Source of the DNA: Harmonia axyridis
Taxonomy: Eukaryota; Arthropoda; Insecta; Coleoptera; Coccinellidae
Direction: 5' to 3'
Assembly: GCF_914767665.1 (NCBI RefSeq)
Contig: NC_059503.1
Span: 30,876,001 to 30,940,000 of the forward strand
Length of the DNA: 64,000 bases
The position numbers and the translations under genes were made by a program. The notes beneath the pieces were generated by a model. That model made no database searches and was not told the origin of the DNA. It worked only from the letters and a program-made list of their open reading frames with translations. Below, one piece after another: positions 50,301 through 59,853 of this stretch. Every line of letters starts with the position of its first letter. Within the stretch, counting starts at the first letter, position 1.

Positions 50301-50576
50301 CACTTGATAAAAAAGCAATGTTATGTGCAATCTCACGATTGGATCTCCAAACATTCATATTCTGTACAATATATTCAATTAAGTGAACAAATAACCTAAA
50401 ATTTACTTTATAAAACACAAATTCTATTTTGTACAAAGTGTTATTGATACATTAGGTTTTGGGATATTATCTGGCTTACCATCAGGTATATCTTCACTGC
50501 ATTCTTCCTGAAACTTCAGTTCAATTGAATTGATTATTATATATATAATAAGATGTCGAAAAACATCTTAGGTATA
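47344..50576. other. 3' UTR/intergenic region after MED26
   Basis: 3.2 kb of very AT-rich sequence follows the MED26 stop. Several AATAAA sites (for example near 47780, 49200 and 50090) could end the transcript. No gene is confidently recognised. One open stretch at 50239-50436 is listed separately. Confidence 0.5.
50239..50418 (-). CDS. Possible orphan terminal exon
   Basis: On the minus strand, after TTTTAG near 50400, an open stretch reads LFVHLIEYIVQNMNVWRSNR, continues with AHNIAFLSSDFQSDDGWNQF, and ends LKDKMAQNF then TAA at 50239-50241. The helix-like pattern and well-balanced composition look more like protein than the surrounding AT-rich DNA. A donor-like site lies about 60-80 bp upstream at GATG|GTAAGC, but its phase does not fit this frame. 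It could be the last exon of an unrecognised gene, a displaced fragment, or chance. Confidence 0.22.
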   Translation of the reverse strand: MFYKVNFRLFVHLIEYIVQNMNVWRSNREIAHNIAFLSSDFQSDDGWNQFLKDKMAQNF

Positions 50577-50578
50577 TA

Positions 50579-51655
50579 CAGGATGTCCCGTAAAGACCAC
50601 GTCAAACCGTGGGAGAATGTAGATCAAAGGATAACCCACCTGCTATGAAATAATGAATTTTTGCCCCTTTCAATAGTTTTGTCTTTACGGTTGGTACAAT
50701 TTTACAACTTTTTGGTTAATTTTTTCAGTAAAATATTGCTGAAGAATGATTTCAACGTTTACATTAAAAACATTATCCGAACATTTCAAAGGGGTCCGTG
50801 AGAAATATTTTTAATGAAAATTTTGATAGTGGATTCTTTTTGGTTCATGAAGTTTAGCGCATCGTAGTGGAACCAAAATCTACTGAGCTACTGCTGTACA
50901 TTACATCAATAAATTGTCTATTTTATAGTGGCTTCAAAAAGGTATCACACAAATCATTTGTTATTCAAAGAAAAAAGATATGGCTGTTTCTATCCAGCAG
51001 GGTACGTTTCTGACTATAATTTGACGGTTATTATTTAGGGTAGGTACTAATATTTTTAATGACATGAAAAGCATTTACAATCATTACAGAACATGTTCAG
51101 AATGGCGACCTCCTTCGCGTATTCAGACTCTGCATCGACTGAGAAACGACGTTTTCACTGCCCTCCAATGGATGGATATTTACGCTGCAGCAACTCGGAT
51201 GCGTTCTCTCAATTCGGCTTCATCACGTATGGGTGTTGCGTATACTTTGTCTTTTAGGCAGCCCCAATAATAGTCCAACAAGAGGATTTAGGTCAGGTGA
51301 ACGAGGAGGCCATAAAATTTCACCTCCTCAGTCCTCTTCCAATCCACCGGTGGGGATAAGTTCTATTCAAATGTGCGGTAACTTCCCGTCCGTAATGTGC
51401 TGGGCATCCATCATGTTGAAACCACAGACTACGTCGCAGCGCCAGTGGCACATCTTCCAATAAAATGGGCAGCTGGTCGGTTAAAAATTCCAAATAATTG
51501 TTTGCGTTTAGAGATGGCGGCAGTTCGATCAGGCCCAAAATTGCACCATTAAATATACCAGTCCATAAAGTGACCTTGATTTTTGTCATAGCAGGTAGGT
51601 TATCCTTTGATCAACATTCTTCCTCGGTTTGACGTGGTCTTTATGGGACATCCAG
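50579..51655 (-). mobile_element. Defective Tc1/mariner-type transposon
   Basis: The 1077-bp element has inverted ends of about 70 bp (left CAGGATGTCCCGTAAAGACC; right end the complement of CTGGATGTCCCATAAAGACC) and TA on both sides. On the minus strand 51589-51320 encodes TKIKVTLWTGIFNGAI, then LLEDVPLALRRSLWFQHDGC ending in PAHYG and HRWIGRG, matching the catalytic core of a DDE transposase (the second Asp in QHDGCPAH). Beyond it the frame shifts; SPDLNPL and a scrambled LDYYWGCLKDK-like part near 51240-51300 mark the third-acid region. The N-terminal half is missing or unreadable, so it is a dead copy. Confidence 0.85.
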
Positions 51656-52438
51656 TATGTATACGTTGAAGGCTCGAAGGGTGATACTGAATTCTTGGGT
51701 TTTTTTGTTAAATCATGGGAAATCCTCATGGACGAACTATTTTATGGGTAGATTTGATGAACGGGTTTTTTCGGGGAGATTGAGGGATACAGTAAACCGT
51801 TAATTCACTAAGGCCCAGTTTCACCAAATGCTTTAATCTTGACTTAGCTCTTAAGTGAGGCTTTAGATCACGATTAATGTAATGTAGCGTTTCACCACAC
51901 TCCAAAGCGCCATTTAATCGACCAATCGCGATTTAGCACTAATCGGCCATTTTTGGAGGATTATAACACAGATTACTACAGATGTTTCACTCTATGCATT
52001 TACAAAGGAAATCGTCACCGGCGTTTCGTTGACCTCGAATTCGCTCTACTCGTATTTATGAATGAGTTCGGGGTGATTCGGGGTGACCAATCAGAGAGCT
52101 AGATTGATTCTTTCGACTAATCGCAGCGATAGTTCAATTTGAATCGTGGATTTTGCGTTCGCTTAGGTTATGTTATTGAAAATGACAGTTCTAAGAAAAT
52201 AAATTTTATTTTGTTCTTGCTTGATTTAAAATATTAATCGCAAATAATTCTACATTCAAATATTTCTCTCAATGTAGGATCGCTGCTCGAGCTCTCCTTG
52301 CAATCATAGTCTGCCGTAAACAGAGGAGTCATTCATCAGTAAGACGAAAAAGATTTTTTGAATCTCAGAGATACCAAGCAACCCTTAGAACATTGATAAG
52401 ATTCTAAGAAGCAACCAATAGACGTTTTTTTTTTAGAA

Positions 52439-52802
52439 TCATGCTAGTATTCCAAGGAATTTCATTATGATACATACTTTCAGATACAGATTCAATGTTG
52501 GAATTGCATTTTTCGATAAATGGTGATTTGTCATTAGGTTGGCATCAAAGTGGATACTGCATATTCTGTTATTTGAATATAACAGCATTGCATCTTTGTT
52601 CATTATTATGTCATCACTACAAGCCAATTTCCATTGCATAACTCGGTCCTTATAAACTGGATTAGGAATCACTCGGTCCTTATAAACTGGGGTTAGGAAA
52701 TCTGAAGAATCTTATGGAATTCGTAGAAAACCCTTGATATCTTGCTCTATTACAATTTTTAACAGAACACTTCGTACATATTTTACCTTGACCGGCTACC
52801 AT
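52439..52802 (-). pseudogene. THAP zinc-finger protein gene, frame broken by a duplication
   Basis: From an ATG at 52802 the minus strand reads MVAGQGKICTKCSVKNCNRA, then STNSIRFFRFPNP. After a duplicated block it continues YKDRVMQWKLACSDDIIM, NNRICSIHFDANLMTNHH and LSKNAIPTLNL. This is a THAP-type zinc finger: the CxxxxC pair in CSVKNC, the FRFP block, the invariant Trp, the CxxH in CSIH, and AIPT near the end. A 30-bp near-tandem duplication (52641-52670 and 52671-52701, differing by one base in length) puts a TAA after FRFPNPSL in this copy. A donor-like GTATGT follows the domain, so more exons may exist to the left. Such proteins bind DNA; here the role is probably element-end recognition. 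Confidence 0.7.
52641..52701. repeat. 30-bp tandem duplication
   Basis: ACTCGGTCCTTATAAACTGG occurs at 52641-52660 and again at 52671-52690, each followed by a related TTAGGAA-containing end. One copy has one base more, which shifts the THAP frame. Confidence 0.9.
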
Positions 52803-53231
52803 ATTTACTAATTTCAAATATATTAAAAATAATAAAATATTTAGTTCCTTTGTTGTTTTAATTCAAAGAAATATATTTAATGTTTATAAAAAAACAGGTA
52901 TTTTGAATACTTTGATAAATTTAGCTTGGTATTCAATATTCAAAGAGAATAGGAGTTGAATATAAGCAGTCGGGTGAATTCAAAAATTTGAATGGGTTAA
53001 TCTGACAAATCACATGCGTTTTGAACCTTTTAGAAAGAGTGGGAAGTTCGGTTATCTTTGTCATTTTTTACTACAGTAGTTCATAGTGAAATTCAAGGTC
53101 AACGAAACGCCGTGCCTAAAAACGGCAGAGTGAATTGTCTGGTTAGTCTGTGATTATAACCTTTCAAGCTGAGATTAATAATTATTTGGAACTCTTGTCT
53201 ATGTAATTATTTTTCCGGAAATTTCGTTAAA

Positions 53232-54407
53232 ATGGCCTTTCGACGAGTATATGATCTTGCCTTTGAAGATGATGATAGTGATGAAGAATTTGTCGTTCGA
53301 CGTCCTCGATGGATCCGAGAAAGAGAAGATCATTTCCAAAATTTGGACAATGCGGATTTTGAGAAAAGATTCCGTCTCTCAAAAAAAGCTGCACTCCAAA
53401 TACTGGGTTCAATTGAGGAACAAATTGAATTTGCAAACGAGAAGTAAGTTTTAATGTTTCATTTTCCTTTTGAATTGGCTACTGATATTGTTGAGGTTAT
53501 GTTTGCAATATAGTTTGATACACTGATTTTGCGTTTCCTATTGATTTCCAGGAATAATTCTGTTTCTCCAATGAATCAGTTACTATGCACCTTACGATAC
53601 TATGCTACTGGTTGTCACCAAATGACAGTTGCAGACTTCACTGGAATTAGTAAATCGACAGCCCACAGAATAATTCATCGAGTGAGTACTGCTATTGCCT
53701 CTCTCCGTCCACTGCATATAACATTCCCTGAAACTCAGGAGGAAATTCGAAGAACACAGCCTGAATTTTTCGGAATTGCAAGCTTTCCAAGGGTTTTGGG
53801 TGCCATCGATTGCACTCATGTTAAAATTAAAACTCCAGGTACGTCCTTCTTTCCTCCTACATGTAATGATTCTTCTCCCACTGTTTCATTAAATTTATGT
53901 CATTTTTCAGGTGGTGATAATGCAGAGCTGTTTCGTTGCAGAAAGGGTTACTTTTCACTGAATGTTCAGGCTATATGCAATGCCAAACTTGAATTCACAG
54001 ACATAGTTGCGAGGTGGCCTGGAAGTAGTCATGATTCCACCATATTCCGTAATTGCTATCGGAAAGCTATGTTTGATGATGACAGATATGGAAATGCTGT
54101 CCTAGTAGGAGATAGTGGATATTCCTGTACCAAGTATTTCATGACTCCTTTTGAAAATTGTTTGAACCCTGCGGAACAATTATACAACGAATCTCAAATC
54201 AGAACGAGAAACCCTGTGGAAAGAATGTTTGGAGTTTGGAAAAGACGCTTTCCTGTATTATCGTTAGGTTTTAGAATCGATTTGGATAAAGTATTTCCTG
54301 TAATAGTGGCAACGGCTGTACTTCATAATGTCCTACGAAGACGTGGGGAAGATGTCCCACCTTTTGATGCTGAGTTTGAAGCCAACCTACCAGCTGGGAT
54401 GTTATAA
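53232..54407 (+). CDS. Harbinger-type DDE transposase (HARBI1 family)
   Basis: Exons 53232-53443, 53552-53838 and 53911-54407 join in phase. The 72-nt second intron is a multiple of three, so it also stays open if unspliced. The N-terminus is acidic (FEDDDSDEEFVVRRPRW). A helix-turn-helix follows (TVADFTGISKSTAHRIIHRV). Catalytic residues are visible in FPRVLGAIDCTHVKIKTPG (first Asp), NAVLVGDSGYSC (second Asp) and TRNPVERMFGVWKRRFP (Glu). The frame stops at TAA after LPAGML. A one-base shift there opens a longer tail, QNPIAVLGHPLNERRDYPEH then MVHQYFTR, with a possible further exon near 54611. The catalytic core looks intact, and the C-terminus is probably truncated by one deleted base. Confidence 0.9.
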
Positions 54408-54716
54408 TAGCTCAGGGAGACATGGGACAAAATCCCATAGCAGTCTTAGGTCATCCATTGAACGAGAGGAGAGATTACCCTGAGCACCGAGAAAGACGTA
54501 CTATGGTTCATCAATACTTCACAAGGTTTGTGTCCGGCCTGAAGATTATTGAACATATTTTGGCATTTCTATAATAGCAAAGCAAATGCTAATTTATATG
54601 TATATTTCAGGCTGGTAATGCTAGAGCGACAGCGCAGGGAAATTGGAAGGGTTGTAGTGGAAGAACATGAAGAGATTGCGGAAGATCCACATCCAGAAGT
54701 GAGGCAGGAACAATAG
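54408..54716 (+). pseudogene. Out-of-frame transposase tail
   Basis: Past the transposase stop, the neighbouring frame reads DVIIAQGDMGQNPIAVLGHP, then RTMVHQYFTR, to a GT near 54525. An AG near 54610 leads to LVMLERQRREIGRVVVEEHE and a TAG at 54714-54716. Many Harbinger transposases end in a QxxxxxYF-like tail, so this is probably the original C-terminus after a one-base deletion in GCTGGGATG. It could instead be reached by alternative splicing. Confidence 0.55.
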
Positions 54717-54918
54717 GACTTAAGACATTGAAAACAGCTGACAAAGAAAAAAAAATCACTCGCAGCCAGCAAATTTTTTTCTAATTTTTGGGTCAATTTT
54801 ATCAAAATATGACTATATGTATAGGCACAATATTTCCCATTTAAAATAGCCGTAAACTTTGTTTTTGTGTTTTATGAAATTTATTGCAAAGAATAATTTA
54901 TTGATATGTTTGATTGAA

Positions 54919-55346
54919 ATATTATTTAAGAAGCAGTTAAACTTGTTAATAAAAATAAATAAGTTAATAAAATTACTTAAATAGTTTTTTTTACAGAATG
55001 TGTGGTTTTGTGAAATGGGATAATTAAAGCTCTCAAGTACAAAATCAACTTTAATTGTATAACAAAACTCAACAAACAGGAAGTCACTTAATAACGTTCA
55101 AACATAAAATGTGAATATTTTTTACATACATTCAGTCAAAAATCATTAGAGGAAACCAATAATTTACATTAAAAAATATAAATGAAAATCTTGTTTACTT
55201 ATTAAAAAAGTGATAAATAATTAATTTCTTATACAAAGGCTACATATTATTTAAGAAGCAGTTAAACTTAAAAATAAATAAGTTAATAAAATTACTTATA
55301 TAGTTTTTTTTTACAGAATGTGTGGTTTTGTGAAAGGGGATAATTT
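54919..55346. repeat. Pair of ~100-bp direct repeats inside Harbinger element
   Basis: Copies at about 54919-55025 and 55245-55346 share ATTATTTAAGAAGCAGTTAA and ACAGAATGTGTGGTTTTGTG with small differences. The intervening 220 bp is unrelated. Confidence 0.85.
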
Positions 55347-55712
55347 CTTTTTAACTTCTGCAAGTTTCCGACATTTCGAAGCACATCACTCGACATTTTC
55401 GGCAAAAATTAACTTTGTTTTTTGTTTACAAGATGACAAATGTTTCGAAATGTTATGAGTTATGAATGAATGACACCTGACACCTAGCGCCAATGTTGGT
55501 CATCACTGCTAATACGATACAGAACACTGTTATAACTCTTTGTTCACAACGTTGCCAAATGGTCCGACTATTTAATCGCGATTTGGTTAATCGCGATCAT
55601 CTTTGGACGGGTTGATGCATGGTGAAACAGAAAACACTGTTAAGCCTGCTTGAGTAACAAGCGGAGTTTAATCAATCTGGGATCAAGTGCTGTTTGGTGA
55701 AACTGGGCCTAA

Positions 55713-56117
55713 CGGTCGTCAAAAGACTCGATTTGAAGTGCAAGATTTCGATGATTGGATCTGATAGAAGTCGTAGTCTAGGGATCATAGATAAGTAGAT
55801 AGATGGATTCTCTGACTAATCGGTTGGAGTGTTTTATCGATTTCCCAAGAATCTTGAGAGCGATTTCATGAATAAATTTCTTCAACGGTGGTTGGTTTGC
55901 CTCACGATGGTTTTGATCTCATTTGTAACTCATTGAATTTCGTTGTGGTGCGAAAGCCTCTTTAACACGTTGAAGCTCAAGTTACAGTGGGACGAACAAT
56001 GGTACATGATAAGCTTGTTCTGAATTTTTTGTTTGTTCTGGTTCTCACGAAAGGAGATATCCTGTAATTTTTTTTTATACGCATCTCTCGGGAAAAGACT
56101 GAGCTTATAACGCCCTT
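55713..56117. other. Region between Harbinger element and LINE fragment
   Basis: No gene was recognised. The right part is probably 3' UTR of the minus-strand LINE fragment that follows. Confidence 0.5.
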
Positions 56118-57840
56118 TCAAGCGCCCCGAGATGAATTAAGAAGAAATCGGTTTGTGCGTGTCTTAAACTGCTGTAAGTTGTAACCAAGGGGGAATACAT
56201 GTTGAGGTAGGGTATTCCATAGCCTTGCAGTTCGGTAAAGAAAAGCCTTCTGATACACCGATGTCCTAGCTGTAGAAAGATGCACGACAAACTGGTGACT
56301 ATTATCGGCTAGCCTTGTTCGATGTTCAGAGAACATCGTGAGAACCAATGAAAGAAGGTAGGAATTGGTGTTCTTTTTGAATTTATGAAGGTTATATGCC
56401 TCGGGGAACACCTCCCTAGGCAATGTGTTCCAGAGCCTTGCTGTTCGTTGGATGAACGAGTCTTTGAAAAGATATGTACTGCAGGTCTCCAACGCGACCA
56501 CAAAGGGGTGTGAAGACTGAACTTGACGGGTTAACCTCGAAGAGACTGCCAAAGGAGGAACGATTGTTGATATTTCAGAAGAGCATCGCCCATGAAAATA
56601 TCTATAAAATAGAGACAGATCGCTAACTTTTCTACGGTGTTCCAAAGTGGTGAGCGAGTTTGTAAGCGAGGCATCACCGACGAGACGAATTGCCCTCCTT
56701 TGGACAGAATCTAGCAGTTTCAAAATATGTTTAGGTGCCGCACTCCAAACATGTGAACAGTATTCCAGGACAGGTCGGATCTGCGCCTTATAAGTCATAA
56801 GAAGCTGACTGGAGGTGAAATAGTTCCTAGCACGAAACAGAAAACCAAGTTTTTGGGATGCACTTTTGGCAATTGATCTCACGTGATATTCCCAAGAAAT
56901 TATTGCTGATAGTAATACCAAGCATCGAGATGGATGACTTCAAAGGCACAGTTACTCCTGACAAGCTTATGTTGGGCATACTGAGATCGGCCTTTCTAGA
57001 GAAAAGACATGCTTGTGTTTTGTCTGCATTGAAATCCACCAAGTTATTGGATCCCCATTCAAGAATTATTGCCAAGTCCATATTTATGTTATTAACATTT
57101 CTTCCTCGTTCGTTACTGCGATTTGGCGGGCTGGTATTGGAGCCCTGGAAGAGAAGGCGGTATGGAGGGTACTATCATCCGCAAAACTGTGTACTGGACA
57201 TGAATTAAGTTGCTCCCAACAGATCATTGATGTGAAGTAGAAATAGTTGGTGCTAGAATTGATCCCTGCGGAACACCAGCATTTAGATTAGAGAGTCAGA
57301 TGGCATGTTGCTGCGACGAGGGCGAATACAATTTGCTTCGAAATTGTTGGTTTTTTATTAATGACTATTTTCTCTATGTTATTAACAAAATGTTTCAAAG
57401 AGATGCCTTCGATTTTTTCACCACTCGGCAGAAGAACCCAATTACTCAATATCAATTTTTTCAAGATCTTCGGTGCATTCTATTCATGTAGACTATTGGA
57501 ACTTGTTTTCGATTATTTCTTTCCTTTTTTGTTCTTGTAATTTTCAATATGCATAAGCACAGGATTATGATTCGAGCTTAGTGCGTTCTTGGTTGTAAGG
57601 TCGATTTCCTTGTTGATCGAGCTGTTGATATAGTGAAGAAAGTCAGAATTTTTGAAATTCCTGATGAACAGTGGCATGATGGTTGCTCTGGGGCAGTTAC
57701 CTCAATATCGGGGTTCTGCGTAGTGACCGCTTTTAGGGTGATACCATTGGATAGAAGCACTGGTTTGGCTATTCCATTGAATTTTTGGCTGCAAAATGTT
57801 TGGTTTTGAAAGCATTCAGGCCGTTTTGTCTTTTTCATTA
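56118..57840 (-). pseudogene. 5'-truncated LINE with duplicated C-terminal module
   Basis: On the minus strand, endonuclease-end and RT sequence can be read in pieces: LHYINSSINKEIDLTTKNAL near 57620, VPQGSILAP then LFLLHINDLL across a frameshift near 57270, FADDSTLHT near 57185, and SISMLGITISNN near 56910. The longest open piece (56921-56118) reads YKAQIRPVLEYCSHVWSAAP and then a C-terminal region. In it one module occurs twice: SFIQRTARLWNTLPREVF with AYNLHKFKKNTN, and AFLYRTARLWNTLPQHVF with GYNLQQFKTRTN. It is a broken non-LTR element of jockey/CR1-like type; the clade is uncertain. Confidence 0.8.
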
Positions 57841-58248
57841 ACTATTCCAAATTTTTTTTATCGAATATTCATATGAAATTCAACTTTGGGAATTTGATTT
57901 TCTTGTTGTTAGATTTTCAACAAAACTGGAACTAACTGGCTACCTCACAGTAAAATAGCAGTTACTGTCAAAATCAGCTGACTCGAAACGAAATACCTAA
58001 TCCTGCCCAGATTCACTCTATGGTTATTTTTTGTGACACATTCCACGTAAAATTTGATTTTTCCATATATATCGCAATCTAAGGATTGAGCTAAGTATTT
58101 GTTGAGACTTATTTGTCCATAATAACGATAAAGGAAGAAACGAAGTAAGGTGAATAAATCTCAAGATACTACTTATAACCTGATTTTCGTTATTGGCAAA
58201 ATTTTAGATATATTTCCTAAGTAATTATTTGGGGATACCACAAAGGCA
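57841..58248. other. Upstream region of GDP-fucose synthase gene
   Basis: No coding sequence was recognised. It presumably holds the promoter and 5' UTR of the gene starting at 58249. Confidence 0.5.
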
Positions 58249-59507
58249 ATGAGTGAATCAAAAACAATATTGGTAACAGGAGGTAGTGGCTTAGTTGGAA
58301 AAGCGATAGAAGAATTAGTTACTTCACAAAAAAGAGAGAATGAAAAATGGATTTTTCTTAACAGTAAAGATGGAAATTTATGGTAATATATTGTGTTAAA
58401 ATATAGAAACTTCATTCAATATTAATTTTTTTAGTGATATTGTGCAAACGAAAAAACTTTTTGAGAAATATAAACCCACCCATGTAATACATTTGGCTGC
58501 TAAAGTTGGAGGCCTTTTTGATAATATGTCAAACAATTTAGATTTTTTAGTAAGGGTTTTGCGTATATGTTTCAGAGTTACTACATGATTGTTAAATTTT
58601 CAGAAAGATAATCTTCATATAAATGACAATGTTCTTCAAACTAGTTTTGAAAGTGGAGTGAAAAAGGTTGTGTCATGCCTTTCAACTTGTATATTTCCAG
58701 ATAAGACTAGTTACCCTATTGATGAAAGTATGGTAATGAGAAAAATTCATAAAATACCTTCATTATATTCTTGATGAAACAAATATTTATTTAAGGTACA
58801 CAATGGTCCACCTCACACTTCTAATTATGGATATAGTTATGCTAAGAGAATGGTGGATGTGATGAATAAAGCTTATAATCAACAATATGGATGTCAGTTC
58901 ACTTCAGTTATACCTTGTAATGTTTTTGGTCCCAATGATAATTTCAACTTAAAATCAGGTCATGTCATTCCTGCTTTAATAAGGAAATTTTTTGATGAAA
59001 TTCAAGCAGGCAAGTACATTACTCATACAAACTAATTTTGATGGTAAAAATATAAAGCGGAGAATGATCATCTTGTATATTGTAGGTGGGACCAGTTTTA
59101 CAGTTTTTGGGTCAGGGAAGCCAGTCCGACAATTTATATATTCAAGGGATTTGGCCAAGCTATTTCTTTGGGTTTTGTATGAATACAATGAAATAGAACC
59201 TATTATTCTTGCAGGTATGTTATTGGTTATAAAATTATTTTCAGACTGAAATGCAAAATGTTATATTTTAGTGGACGAATCAGATGAGGTTACAATCAAA
59301 GAAGTGGCTGAAGAAATTCTAAAAGCTTATAATTGCAATTCAACACTTTTATTTGATACTTCAAAAGCAGATGGGCAATATAAGAAAACAGCCAGTAATT
59401 CTAAACTGAGAAAATACTTACCTGATTTTGAGTTCACTCCATTTTCAAAAGCTGTAAAGGAAAGCGTGGACTGGTACTGCAAAAATCATGAGATTGCAAG
59501 GAACTGA
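58249..59507 (+). CDS. Gmer: GDP-L-fucose synthase (Gmer/GFUS)
   Basis: This cytosolic enzyme epimerises and reduces GDP-4-keto-6-deoxymannose to GDP-L-fucose with NADPH, supplying the donor for fucosylation. There are six exons: 58249-58382, 58435-58549, 58604-58732, 58796-59009, 59086-59214 and 59272-59507. All are in phase and give 318 aa, against 321 in human. It is a short-chain dehydrogenase fold: the NADP motif VTGGSGLVGKAI, HVIHLAAKVGG, the active-site VVSCLSTCIFPD with Ser and Cys, NYGYSYAKRM with the catalytic Tyr-x3-Lys, and VIPCNVFGPNDNFN. The C-terminal block KKTASNSKLRKYLPDFEFTP matches closely. The fourth intron starts GCAAGT, not GT (59010-59085). The gene is tail to tail with the Tudor gene. 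Confidence 0.95.
59010..59085 (+). other. GC-AG intron in Gmer
   Basis: The exon ends CAAGCAG and the intron begins GCAAGT and ends TGTAG. Only this junction gives the family sequence GTSFTVFGSGKP in phase. GC-AG introns are a known minor class, usually with an otherwise strong donor as here. Confidence 0.85.
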
Positions 59508-59853
59508 ATGAAATTTCAAAAGTTTATTACAAAACAATAGAAAATTATCACTTGATACAAACAAAACAAATAAGTCCAAAACTGAAAGAAAAACATTCTT
59601 GTGAACAATAACAAATTATTAAAGTCTAAATCAACATTAAACATTTCTATTTGAAACAAATAATTTTTCTAACAAGAATATTCAACATTGTTATTTATAT
59701 AAATATATGTTTACTCTACAGTGAATGATTTGTTTGATATTTTGATCAATCAAATAGCAAATAAATCTGATCTCATCAAACTATAATAAAACATATCTAC
59801 AATAAAGTTATATGATAACAACAAACAAAATATCATAAGTGAAAATATCCTTT
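59508..59853. other. Tail-to-tail intergenic region, Gmer and Tudor gene
   Basis: A 346-bp AT-rich interval between convergent stop codons, probably overlapping or adjoining 3' UTRs. No gene was recognised. Confidence 0.5.

Larger units (their letters stand above)
51812..55709. mobile_element. PIF/Harbinger transposon with transposase and THAP gene
   Basis: The ends GGCCCAGTTTCACCAAA (51812) and its exact reverse complement (ending 55709) are flanked by TAA on both sides (51809-51811 and 55710-55712), the TWA-type target of PIF/Harbinger elements. The 3898-bp element carries a spliced DDE transposase on plus (53232 onward) and a THAP zinc-finger gene on minus (from 52802), divergent across a 429-bp space. 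Direct repeats of about 100 bp lie near the right end. Subterminal sequence at both ends has repeated TTAATCGCGATT-like motifs, possibly transposase sites. Removal of the element and one TAA restores continuous flanking DNA. Confidence 0.93.

Noticed and set aside
53839..53910. A 24-residue insertion in the transposase after KIKTPG
   Set aside because: The segment has GTACGT and TTTTTCAG ends, and removing it joins TPG to GDNAELF in phase, so it is an intron of length divisible by three.
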